A DNA stretch of 16,777 nucleotides from an uncultured Bacteroidales bacterium (GTDB lineage: Bacteria > Bacteroidota > Bacteroidia > Bacteroidales > Bacteroidaceae), in the NCBI GenBank assembly GCA_947367415.1, contig CANBEE010000022.1, positions 1 through 16,777 of the forward strand, read 5' to 3'. The notes beneath the pieces were generated by a model. It saw only the letters and a list, made by a program, of their open reading frames with translations. It was not told where the DNA came from and made no database searches. How positions within the stretch are numbered: position 1 is the first letter of the stretch; every line of letters begins with the position of its first letter. Shown here piece by piece: positions 7,401-13,710 of the stretch. A program made the translations under genes and the position numbers.

Positions 7401-10247
7401 TGTTTGATAGAGCGCATAGGATGAAACGGTGCCTTTGCCCTCGCCCCATAGCTCAAGGTAGTAGACTTCACTGTACTGCTTGTCGCCATCGGTGTATGTC
7501 GCGGTTAGTCGGTAGAAACCGTAGGGCAAATCCTTGGTGAGAAGGAGGTAGTTGTCTTTGTCCGATGCCGTCTGCTCTGTGCGATGGATATAGGTGTGTT
7601 CCTCGTTCCATCGCTCCCTGTCCGTATACCTCTCGACGGAGGTGAGGATATGGTTGCTGTGAGGAACCTCCAGTTTGCTGAGCCGTAGGGTCACATTGTC
7701 CGTCATACGCTCTCCGTTCAGTGTACGTAGAGAGTAAGCGATGCTGTCACCATGCCGGAAGATGGCGGGATTGGCAAATTCAATATGCTTGGTACGATGC
7801 CCCACGACGAAGTCTGTCTTGGTCGTTTGTGTCTCCCCATTGCTGTCGGTGATGTGTGCCGTGATGATGTAGTTCTGCGTGGCATTCTCTGCGAGCATAG
7901 GATTGCAGTTCGTCTTGATGGGAATGCAGAAATTGCCCTTTTCATCGGTCGTTGTAGTGCCTGACTTCTCGGCAAGGTATGCATCCTGCAAAGGATAATG
8001 CCCGAAGATGGTCATATCCATTACCTGCAACTCATACTTTACCTTGGCACCTCCAACGGGCAGTTCTGTGAAGGTGGTGGCAGTACCTTGTACCATCAGA
8101 CTGTCGCCGAAACGTACTGCTCCCTTCGGGCGTTCCATCTCGACCTTGAAGGTGGGTGCCTTGAATGCCTCTACATTGATGGTATGGTACATCGTGCGTT
8201 TGCTTAGGCTATCGGTAGCTTGTAGTCTGAAGCGTCCGGCAGTGATGCCTTCGGGCAGGACAAAACTACTGTTGAAGCGGCCCCACTCATCGGTCGTCCC
8301 TTGTATCGAAGCCACTTCCTTATACCGTGCATCTTGCAGCGTTACGCCTATGGGAAGTTGGCTCTTCACGTGGCTACCCTCCTCGTTGTGGCAGTAGGCG
8401 ATGAGGGCGAAGTGTATCGTGTCGCCCGGTTCGTAGGTATGGCGGTCGGGGAGGAAGGTGAAGAGCGTCGATGCCTCCTCATCCTCTTCATACCTGTTTC
8501 CGGGGAAATCGGCATATCGGAACGAGTAGGTAGCTCGTGATACTCCATCTGTGGCCATCAGGTAAAGGTTGCGGTAGTTGCCTGTGGGCGATGGCACAGT
8601 GAAATAGCCCTTCGCATCGATGCTGTAGTTCTCGACGAAGTGGGTCTGCTTACCAGTCTTCTCCATCAGCACCACTTCACAGTCGGTCACCGCCTTGCCT
8701 GTGGTGGCATCTATCACCATGCCGATGTATTCTCTTTCGGCATCGTTGGCCATCATCGACAGCTTCAGGTTGCTTACGCTGATGGCAGTAAAGGAGGTAC
8801 GCTTGGTGTCCTCGTCCTGCTTACCGTTGTTGGAGGCAATGACGAAATAGTCGCCTGCATCGAGCGCTGGGAGCGGCAGCTCCACCTCTTTATATATATA
8901 AGGATTGGGATATTCGGGGAGAATAATTGGAGATATTTTTCCTACCGTTTTGCGCTTTATCACTTCTTTAAAATTGAAGTTATCGGTAGTCTCGTCAGCG
9001 TGACGCGGCACGATGCGATAGGCTATGCTGCCCGCATTGCGCAAGGTGATGGTGACGCTGCTTTCCCGTCCAGGGAGTAGGTTCTTGTGGCTTTCCAATT
9101 TCAAGTAGGGATGAGTTGCACGCTTGTACAATGCCTCACCCGTCTTGGCCCATTCGCTTTTGGGAGCAACCTGGCGGATGTGCTTGAGGTATTGCTCCAT
9201 CTTTGCCGCCTTCTTCAGTTCCCGCTCAACAATCTCTTTCCCACTATACTCGTAGATGGCAGGCTTATGATAGTCGGCCAGCTTGAACAGGAACATGGCC
9301 TGCTCCGTAGGAGCATTGCTGTAGCTCTCGGCTATGCGTTCCAGCCCTTCGATGTAAGCTTCTTGCAGCACCTCGGTATCGGAGCAGCCCTGTATATATC
9401 CCATCGCTTTCATGCGCCTATGGTCAATATGAGCACGCACTGCGGCATCGGTGTTCTTCGCGTGGTAGCGGGTAAGCTCTTGCAACTTGCCGAGTTGCCA
9501 TAGCTCATAGGATAGCGTGTCGCTTGGCAACTGAAGGCTGATAAACTCCTCGGCAGTACCGTACAGCTGGTTGCGATGGCTGTAAAGTAGATTCTTTATC
9601 TTGGCATTACTCAAGTATATGTTGCTGGGAATAATCGCGTGCATCACCACATCGTAAAGGGTGGGGCGCAAGCGCAGGCCCAGGGTGTCGCCCTGGATGA
9701 GCAGGTCATAGTCCTCGGCCTTTGTCGCTTTCAGGGCCTTCTCTTCAGCGAGAGCCGCCTCGTAGCAGAGGCGCTTGGCATCGGCAAAACGCCCTGCGCT
9801 CCACATCGTCAGGTCATCAATGGTGGCTCCAAGCAGTGCCTTGATGGTGAGTGGAGACAGTTCCTTCGTCAGCTTTGCCTGCTCGTTTCGCCACTGATAC
9901 CTGTTCTTATAGTCATCCAGTGCCACGCTCAGCAGGGTATATGCGATACTCTTATCGACGCCTTGCAACGTGGGGATGATGTCTTGATAAGCCTTGACGG
10001 AGGCTTCGATATGCTCCTCCTGATACCTTGCGGCCGCTATGCGTCCTTTATATACCGCTTTAAGTATGCTATGGCTTTCGCCCTTGCGCTTGGCCTTGCG
10101 CAATAGCTCTTCGCCCTTCTCGTATGCCGAGGTGTAGTGCCCCTGGGCAATGAGTGTGTCTATCTCTTGCCATTCGGTGATGGACTTGGTCTGTGCGCTT
10201 AGTAGCGTGGTGCATAGGAGCAGTGCGAGGGTCAGCAGCTTCTTCAT
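4455..10247 (-). CDS. Secreted alpha-2-macroglobulin family protein, thioester-less
   Basis: A 1930-residue periplasmic protein. The signal peptide (MKKLLTLALLLCTTLLSAQ) has no lipobox, unlike the lipidated E. coli A2M. Residues about 25-380 are alpha-helical repeats. MG domains follow; MG2 is clear around 595-690 (FLPDRHTYEPGD, then a G-RFNSSFVLPEG segment). The A2M domain begins near 1208 (FLPNLHTDEQG, then TAPDLLTQWHVKG). An alpha-helical thioester-type domain spans about 1405-1695 (NPIWYAIEALPPL, GGWAWMNGF). The C-terminal receptor-like domain holds GDRVRVRMLF and FYRIGKGSYFIDRDF. Anchored on FHRYYA, the C-x-E-Q thioester site reads S1423-N-E-R1426, so covalent trapping is unlikely. Just before the A2M domain lies a (S/D)SE repeat at 1184-1197, the bait-region position. 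Two palindromic repeats are translated in frame (about 1695-1706 and 1808-1820). Known relatives trap proteases; that role is inferred here. It lies downstream of an ECF sigma operon, not beside pbpC. Confidence 0.92.
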   Translation of the reverse strand: MKKLLTLALLLCTTLLSAQTKSITEWQEIDTLIAQGHYTSAYEKGEELLRKAKRKGESHSILKAVYKGRIAAARYQEEHIEASVKAYQDIIPTLQGVDKSIAYTLLSVALDDYKNRYQWRNEQAKLTKELSPLTIKALLGATIDDLTMWSAGRFADAKRLCYEAALAEEKALKATKAEDYDLLIQGDTLGLRLRPTLYDVVMHAIIPSNIYLSNAKIKNLLYSHRNQLYGTAEEFISLQLPSDTLSYELWQLGKLQELTRYHAKNTDAAVRAHIDHRRMKAMGYIQGCSDTEVLQEAYIEGLERIAESYSNAPTEQAMFLFKLADYHKPAIYEYSGKEIVERELKKAAKMEQYLKHIRQVAPKSEWAKTGEALYKRATHPYLKLESHKNLLPGRESSVTITLRNAGSIAYRIVPRHADETTDNFNFKEVIKRKTVGKISPIILPEYPNPYIYKEVELPLPALDAGDYFVIASNNGKQDEDTKRTSFTAISVSNLKLSMMANDAEREYIGMVIDATTGKAVTDCEVVLMEKTGKQTHFVENYSIDAKGYFTVPSPTGNYRNLYLMATDGVSRATYSFRYADFPGNRYEEDEEASTLFTFLPDRHTYEPGDTIHFALIAYCHNEEGSHVKSQLPIGVTLQDARYKEVASIQGTTDEWGRFNSSFVLPEGITAGRFRLQATDSLSKRTMYHTINVEAFKAPTFKVEMERPKGAVRFGDSLMVQGTATTFTELPVGGAKVKYELQVMDMTIFGHYPLQDAYLAEKSGTTTTDEKGNFCIPIKTNCNPMLAENATQNYIITAHITDSNGETQTTKTDFVVGHRTKHIEFANPAIFRHGDSIAYSLRTLNGERMTDNVTLRLSKLEVPHSNHILTSVERYTDRERWNEEHTYIHRTEQTASDKDNYLLLTKDLPYGFYRLTATYTDGDKQYSEVYYLELWGEGKGTVSSYALYQTRVKSREVQTGDTAVLYVGTRYSDVYLHYYIQIENRVVDKGTLCLTDEMTSLRIPIKEKWRGGMQVDLVSMKENVSCINTKVFSIEDKSDELNVQLSTLRSYLEPGEKEQCTIRISDHRGHPVQSSFILSIYDAALDSYGENYWDIALAPRKYGRRVQMEGINMWAWDDNTHVNVPYPTEPRYYSLPEGLRENQIFYSLAAPATTRGQAKNRAGFDVASAEGLVLEESTAYSKASKDSEDSESSESSEQKDQTPPLRTNLSHTALFLPNLHTDEQGQATLILTAPDLLTQWHVKGIAHTKDLKHGRVNFDFVTRKTLMVQPHVPRFLYEGDQCEFTAKVTNSGDAPIEAVVKLETGGREQSQTVSIAANSSTSVSFPIIAPTGENYLTYRITAESLRYSDGEQATITVLPRRTLVTETMALYVNGKEKREFVFDALKEKQSPTLEHKSLTLELVPNPIWYAIEALPPLCKEENPSNERLFHRYYAATMGAYLIDRYPEVEGYSEFYRRDSLAALCQSLLSRLATNQDTDGGWAWMNGFDSDRYTTLLIIKGLGELEAMHSLNITQNDTLYSMVKRGIHFLDANYYDSFSRMKRKPKTLDSYALYYLYARSMFPEIPSGNTPGTAYEHYKGLLMKDKTTQGTLMQKALKMLTLLRLNERDKATAIAEVVSQSSLKSDEMGIYWRDNRYGWSWDSNPIATQAMLIEAFKRLDQPVDIIGRMQQWLLKQKQTTQWSNSVATAQAVYAIMEASPLPLPRRGDTDNPENVKVKVKNATLRLIEKDKRGSMKYEVTPEKRVSAIPEIPIILQSQRENTISWGSMTWQYYEDADKVQNSGTGLTLKCTYYKVENRDGKELLTEMPKSSLSLGKGGGRGPAKGDRVRVRMLFTTDRAMDYVELHLQRPAALEPVSTRSGYTYSNGQGYYCSVENSATKLYFYRIGKGSYFIDRDFWVSQSGEFTSAPSTIQCMYAPEFIATAPALWIKIK
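4790..4825 (+). repeat. GC-rich palindromic repeat A inside the macroglobulin gene
   Basis: The element runs from ggcctc to gggagc with a core cccaaggagagg. The outer arms ctccctc (4795-4801) and gagggag (4818-4824) pair, and an inner cctt/aagg stem closes a four-base loop. It is the plus-orientation counterpart of repeat B at 5132-5163. It is read through in frame as a Gly/Arg/Lys-rich peptide (SLSLGKGGGRGPAKG, residues about 1806-1820), foreign to the surrounding beta-rich sequence. Confidence 0.65.
5132..5163 (-). repeat. GC-rich palindromic repeat B inside the macroglobulin gene, inverted relative to A
   Basis: On the minus strand it begins ggcctccc and has core cccaaggagggg. cccctcc (5134-5140) pairs with ggagggg (5144-5150) over a three-base loop, and a 10-bp palindrome ggaggcctcc (5157-5166) sits at its edge. 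It aligns to repeat A along nearly its whole length once A is taken in plus orientation. It is translated in frame as SPLPLPRRGD (residues about 1696-1706), at the end of the helical domain. Confidence 0.65.
6660..6695 (-). repeat. 9-bp tandem repeat encoding a Ser/Glu tract in the macroglobulin gene
   Basis: The plus-strand unit CTCGGAGCT occurs twice exactly (6660-6668, 6669-6677) and then as CTCGGAGTC and CTCTGAGTC. It encodes DSEDSESSESSE (residues about 1184-1197). Nine-base units keep the frame, so replication slippage would change tract length without disrupting the gene. The tract lies directly before the A2M domain, where the protease-cleavable bait region sits in relatives. Confidence 0.75.
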
Positions 10248-10274
10248 AGTGTCAACGATTGCGTTTTTTCACCA

Positions 10275-10306
10275 CAAAGAAACAGCTTTTCGCCAACAAC
10301 GCCAAA
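10275..10306 (-). promoter_or_regulatory. Probable promoter of the macroglobulin gene
   Basis: On the minus strand TTTG (10306-10303), 20 bp, then TTTCTTTG (10282-10275) differs from TAnnTTTG at one base. Transcription would begin near 10268, about 20 nt before ATG 10247. The weak -7 box fits a promoter that needs an activator. Phased repeats begin 9 bp upstream of the -33 element. Confidence 0.55.
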
Positions 10307-10315
10307 GAATCGGAC

Positions 10316-10354
10316 TTACAATTTCCTTACAAAATACTAACAATCGTTTACAAT
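10316..10354 (-). repeat. Four helically phased direct repeats upstream of the macroglobulin promoter
   Basis: The plus-strand heptamers TTACAAT (10316), TTACAAA (10327), TAACAAT (10338) and TTACAAT (10348) are spaced 11, 11 and 10 bp. On the minus strand these are TTGT(A/T)A half-sites separated by 3-4 bp, the pattern of a response-regulator array. The block starts 9 bp upstream of the -33 TTTG, the same distance as the TTGTTAC repeats before the RcsF-like lipoprotein gene. Confidence 0.6.
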
Positions 10355-10408
10355 TGCCAAAGAATGTCTTGATTCACAGCACTTGAGTACGCATGGTGTT
10401 GGCATTTT

Positions 10409-10729
10409 TCACTTTACCACCAGCAAGGCAAAGTTGACGTCTCCTGCAGCGAGGCTACGCCCTGTGGTGTAGCTGGTGTCGGCAAGCAGCGTGTAGGGCG
10501 ACTCATCGGGGAGGGTAGAGGAGTGGCGCGGAACCGCTATTCCCAGCACAAAGCCAAGCACTGAGGCTGCCACGAGCCAGTAGGGCGAGATGGTGCGGCG
10601 CACCTTCTGTACATGGGGTTTGCATTGGCGTGGCGTGATGGTGGCATTGTCTTCATCGCGCACTTCGCGTAGCAGATCGAGGAGTTCGGCCGACTCCTGT
10701 TCCTTCTTTTTCAGTTCGTTATCGTTCAT
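10409..10729 (-). CDS. Small single-pass membrane protein, putative partner (anti-sigma-like) of the ECF sigma factor
   Basis: A 106-residue protein of no recognised family. Residues 1-48 are charged and would be cytoplasmic (MNDNELKKKEQESAELLDLL). One hydrophobic helix spans about 51-66 (WLVAASVLGFVLGIAV). A short extracytoplasmic tail of about 40 residues follows. It starts 4 nt after the sigma factor stop codon, so the two are almost certainly co-translated. Small one-TM proteins encoded directly downstream of an ECF sigma factor are often anti-sigma factors, but the N-terminal part is shorter than a normal anti-sigma domain and I see no zinc-binding HxxxCxxC motif. The anti-sigma role is inferred from position only. 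Confidence 0.75.
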   Translation of the reverse strand: MNDNELKKKEQESAELLDLLREVRDEDNATITPRQCKPHVQKVRRTISPYWLVAASVLGFVLGIAVPRHSSTLPDESPYTLLADTSYTTGRSLAAGDVNFALLVVK

Positions 10730-10733
10730 AGTT

Positions 10734-11303
10734 CTATTTATATTCGTTCATCATTCTTTTTACACTCTCCAGCGCGGCATACAATCGCGACTTCACGGTG
10801 CCCTCGGGGCATCCTACGATATGGGCCACCTCGGGGATGGTGAGTTCCTCATCGTAGTGGAGCAGGAAGGCATCGCGCTGCGCCGTGGGGAGCGATTGCA
10901 CGGCTTGGCGCAGACGCTGGCGCTGTTCGTCGCGCTCCATCGCCTCGGTAGGCTCATGGGTGGCTTCCTCGCATTGGAGAAGTTCCTCTACATAGGCTTG
11001 GTGTACGGTCTCGTGCCGATACTCATTCTTGCAGAGGTTATAGGCCATAGCGTAGAGCCATGAGGCAAAGGGCTGGTCGGAGCGATACTCCTTGCGGTAA
11101 GTCCACACTCGGACGAAAAGCTCCTGCACCATGTCCTCGGCCTTGGCAGTATCATAGGCGAGCATGCGGAGGAAGAAGCCGCCGAGCCTTCGTGCATACC
11201 TATTATATAAGGTGTCGAAAGCCGCATGCTCGCCGCGACCGATGCGTAGCATAAGCTCGGCATCGGTCAGCGCACTCAGGGCATTAGCGGTCAATCTCTT
11301 CAT
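10734..11303 (-). CDS. ECF-type RNA polymerase sigma factor (sigma-70 family)
   Basis: A 189-residue ECF sigma factor. Region 2.2 reads DMVQELFVRVW and region 2.4 reads PFASWLYAMAYNLCKNEYR, which recognises the -10 element. After an acidic linker, region 4 follows (LPTAQRDAFLLHYDEELTIP, then EVAHIVGCPEGTVKSRLYAA), a helix-turn-helix for the -35 element. I chose ATG 11303: the frame is open to a TTG at 11336, but that would add 11 atypical residues, whereas MKRLTANALSALTDAELMLRI is a normal ECF opening. The start overlaps the end of the upstream gene by 20 nt and the stop lies 4 nt before the small membrane protein, so three genes form one operon. Its target promoters are unknown; autoregulation and control of the macroglobulin gene are candidates. 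Confidence 0.93.
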   Translation of the reverse strand: MKRLTANALSALTDAELMLRIGRGEHAAFDTLYNRYARRLGGFFLRMLAYDTAKAEDMVQELFVRVWTYRKEYRSDQPFASWLYAMAYNLCKNEYRHETVHQAYVEELLQCEEATHEPTEAMERDEQRQRLRQAVQSLPTAQRDAFLLHYDEELTIPEVAHIVGCPEGTVKSRLYAALESVKRMMNEYK

Positions 11304-12465
11304 AGTACTTCTGCTTCTCTTCGTCGGGTACATCAACTTGCTCTACGATACGCAGCATCAGTGTGCGCAGTTCGTTGTAGCGGAAAAAGTTGCCTGCCTG
11401 CTTGTAATGGTCGAGCAGCGACTTGAAACAAGGTATGTAATTCAAATTGAATTTATTCGCAGAAGCTGGGTAGCTCTCGGGGAGGAAACTCTCACGCAAA
11501 TAGTCGGTAAGGTAATTCTCCTCGAAGTTCTTGCGCTTGATGGCCAAGTTGTCGTAGGGCTTCTCGCTATAGCGCATCACTAGTCCCTCGGAGTAGAGTT
11601 TGTCCTTGAACGACGGCACATTCATCAGTGAAGAGAAGTATACGGCGGGACGGCGGGTGTGCTTGATGATATGGAGCATCATCTGGTCAGTATATTTGTC
11701 GGCCTCCTCCTGGCTCGTAATCTGTGGTATAGGCTCAAAGTCAGGAATACTCAGTCGCTCGCATATCTGCTTCCTGTAGTTGGGTGTCCACATCATGCTC
11801 ATGCATATAACATCGATATCTTCGAAGAGATTCTTGCCGTATTGCACTAGCAGTTTAGAGAACGTTGGCGAGTCTCCGTTGACAAAGATGAGGCTGTTTG
11901 CCTTCATGCCGCTAAGCTCGTTGTAGGCATAGTTGAGCAGAGAAGGCGAGTAGGTGCCGCTGTTGTACCAGCGCTTCAGTATGTCGGCCATCAACTCTTC
12001 GTCGCCCGTCTGCATCAGGTAGCTGACGTAGTCGGGGTACATTTCCACATTGTCCGGGCGCATCTGTATGGCCTTTTTCATCTCTGGAGCAGCGTTGACA
12101 TCGCCTTTATGGTAATACTCCATGATATACAATGTATAGGTGTCGGGGATAGCCTTTGCCACCTCTTGCATTATGCCCTCCACTTTCTCTCTAAGCTCGG
12201 TGCTTTCATCGAACCATGATTGGTATCTTACCGCCTTGTAATAGTTCCACCAGGCCTCCTCGTTCTGAGGGCTCTTGTCTATCTCGGCTTTCCACAAGCG
12301 CTCTTGTGCCTTGTACCATTCGGAGTTGTGCTTCACCTTGACCGGCGTTTCCACCTTTTGCGGCACCTCCTTTTCTGTGTTCTCCTGCGCCCAAGCCGTA
12401 TGAGCGGTAAGTGTAAATCCTGCGATTGCCGTGAGGCAAGCGATGATGGTGTGTTTTGCTTTCAT
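11284..12465 (-). CDS. Secreted helical-repeat protein with a DUF2723-tail-like C-terminal half
   Basis: A 393-residue protein from ATG 12465, chosen because it opens a normal type I signal peptide with cleavage after A-W-A (residue 26). The 29 residues added by the longer open frame are charged and include the hairpin region, so they are probably leader RNA. Residues about 50-165 look like TPR-type helical pairs. From about 185, NSLIFVNGDSPTF, the spacing to TPNYRKQICERL, RRPAVYFSSL (271-280) and LYSEGLVMRY (290-299) recall the soluble C-terminal part of Bacteroidetes DUF2723 membrane proteins (LFTNGDNDTF, PIYFA, LEGLAYR). The membrane part of DUF2723 is absent. It is the first gene of the sigma factor operon. 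A periplasmic role, possibly as a sensor or an input to the sigma factor, is inferred from position; biochemical function is unknown. Confidence 0.82.
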   Translation of the reverse strand: MKAKHTIIACLTAIAGFTLTAHTAWAQENTEKEVPQKVETPVKVKHNSEWYKAQERLWKAEIDKSPQNEEAWWNYYKAVRYQSWFDESTELREKVEGIMQEVAKAIPDTYTLYIMEYYHKGDVNAAPEMKKAIQMRPDNVEMYPDYVSYLMQTGDEELMADILKRWYNSGTYSPSLLNYAYNELSGMKANSLIFVNGDSPTFSKLLVQYGKNLFEDIDVICMSMMWTPNYRKQICERLSIPDFEPIPQITSQEEADKYTDQMMLHIIKHTRRPAVYFSSLMNVPSFKDKLYSEGLVMRYSEKPYDNLAIKRKNFEENYLTDYLRESFLPESYPASANKFNLNYIPCFKSLLDHYKQAGNFFRYNELRTLMLRIVEQVDVPDEEKQKYYEEIDR

Positions 12466-12467
12466 CT

Positions 12468-12541
12468 GCGTGTATGCTTTTTGTTGTTTGTACTCAGTTT
12501 GTTCTATCTGTAAAACGCGTTTTTCATGATTGCATACACGC
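12468..12541 (-). promoter_or_regulatory. 10-bp perfect inverted repeat whose 3' arm abuts the start codon
   Basis: gcgtgtatgc (12468-12477) and gcatacacgc (12532-12541) are exact reverse complements 54 bp apart. In the minus-strand transcript the second arm ends 2 nt before ATG 12465, so pairing would bury the ribosome-binding region of the first gene of the ECF operon. A translational switch is possible. No consensus TAnnTTTG box was found in this leader. Confidence 0.5.
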
Positions 12542-12563
12542 GAAGCACCCAATCGTTCGATAC

Positions 12564-12581
12564 TTTAACAATGTTTAACTC
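12564..12581 (-). promoter_or_regulatory. TTTAAC direct repeat upstream of the ECF operon
   Basis: tttaac occurs at 12564-12569 and 12574-12579, one helical turn apart. The first is part of TAACAAT, the heptamer found before the macroglobulin and lipoprotein promoters. No -33/-7 pair with the same geometry follows, so the operon promoter is unresolved and may use an alternative sigma factor. Confidence 0.35.
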
Positions 12582-12605
12582 AGCATATGCTACGTATTGG
12601 AATAT

Positions 12606-12644
12606 CCTAAAAGAAATGCCTTCCGTCGTAGGGGCGGAAGGCAT
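12606..12644 (-). terminator. Intrinsic terminator after ruvB
   Basis: atgccttccg (12616-12625) and cggaaggcat (12635-12644) form a perfect 10-bp stem with a 9-base loop. On the minus strand the stem is followed by TTTCTTTTAGG. It lies 28 bp after the ruvB stop and ends the kduI-kduD-DUF4861-ruvB transcript. Confidence 0.85.
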
Positions 12645-12671
12645 GGTGTGGGTATACTTTCTAAAGAATCT

Positions 12672-13697
12672 CTAGTCGAACAAGCCACGTATGTTCTGGT
12701 AGACGCTCTTGCCGAGGTGCTTGTAGGCAAGTTCTGTGACTTCGCGGCCTCGGGGCGTACGCTTGAGGAAACCCTCCTTGATGAGGAAGGGTTCATATAC
12801 CTCTTCCAGTGTGCCGGAATCTTCACCGATGGCCGTGGCAATGGTGCCGAGACCTACGGGGCCACCGCCAAACTTGTCGATGATGGTGCAGAGTATCTTG
12901 TTGTCAATCTCGTCGAGTCCGTAGCGGTCGATGTTGAGCGCTTCGAGTGCATACTGTGCTATCTCTAGATCAATAGCTCCGGTTCCCTTTACTTGTGCAA
13001 AGTCGCGCACACGGCGCAGCAGGGCATTGGCAATACGGGGAGTGCCACGGCTACGACTGGCAATTTCGCCGGCAGCCTCATAGTTGCAAGGTACGCCAAG
13101 GATGTCGGCCGAGCGAGCAATGATGCGGGTGAGTATGTCGGTATCGTAGTACTCAAGGTGCATATTGATGCCAAAGCGGGCGCGGAGTGGGGCGGTGAGC
13201 ATACCGCTGCGTGTGGTGGCGCCGACGAGCGTGAAGGGATTGAGGTCTATCTGTATGCTACGTGCCGAGGGACCCTTGTCGATCATGATGTCGATGCGGT
13301 AGTCCTCCATAGCAGAGTATAGATACTCCTCCACCACGGGCGACAGGCGGTGTATCTCGTCGATGAAGAGCACGTCGTTGGGCTCGAGTGAGGTGAGCAG
13401 ACCTGCCAGGTCACCGGGCTTGTCGAGCACGGGACCCGAGGTGATCTTGAACCCTACGCCCAGTTCGTTGGCGATGATATTGCTCAGCGTAGTCTTGCCC
13501 AATCCGGGAGGGCCGTGCAGCAGCACGTGGTCCAGTGCTTCAGCACGCAAACGGGCAGCTTTAACGAAGATGCGCAGATTATCCACCACCTTGTCCTGCC
13601 CCGAGAAATCCTCGAAGCGTAGTGGGCGTAGGGCATTCTCATAGTCCTTGTCCTTGCCGCCGAGCTGCTGTTTGCGTATGTCGAAATTCTCTTCCAT
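12672..13697 (-). CDS. ruvB: Holliday junction branch migration helicase RuvB
   Basis: A 341-residue AAA+ ATPase of the usual length, the motor subunit that with RuvA drives branch migration of Holliday junctions in the cytoplasm. Walker A is GPPGLGKT (62-69) and Walker B is FIDEIH with D113-E114. Sensor 1 lies in VGATTRSG (158-165), and PLRARFG (170-176) holds the arginine finger at Arg172. The C-terminal winged helix contains TPRGREVTELAYKHLG. It starts at ATG 13697, 13 bp after the DUF4861 stop, with no visible promoter of its own in that gap. It therefore probably reads from the uronate operon, an odd partner for a repair gene, although a promoter inside the DUF4861 gene cannot be excluded. 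Transcription ends at the hairpin at 12606-12644. ruvA and ruvC are not in the window. Confidence 0.97.
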   Translation of the reverse strand: MEENFDIRKQQLGGKDKDYENALRPLRFEDFSGQDKVVDNLRIFVKAARLRAEALDHVLLHGPPGLGKTTLSNIIANELGVGFKITSGPVLDKPGDLAGLLTSLEPNDVLFIDEIHRLSPVVEEYLYSAMEDYRIDIMIDKGPSARSIQIDLNPFTLVGATTRSGMLTAPLRARFGINMHLEYYDTDILTRIIARSADILGVPCNYEAAGEIASRSRGTPRIANALLRRVRDFAQVKGTGAIDLEIAQYALEALNIDRYGLDEIDNKILCTIIDKFGGGPVGLGTIATAIGEDSGTLEEVYEPFLIKEGFLKRTPRGREVTELAYKHLGKSVYQNIRGLFD

Positions 13698-13710
13698 TTA
13701 TACTTTAGTA

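Noticed and set aside
11304..11336. Earlier TTG/ATG starts for the ECF sigma factor
   Set aside because: They add a short basic peptide not typical of ECF factors and enlarge the overlap with the upstream gene from 20 to 53 nt.
12466..12552. 29-residue extension of the helical-repeat protein upstream of its signal peptide
   Set aside because: The added residues are charged and would bury the signal peptide; the stretch contains the inverted repeat and reads as leader.
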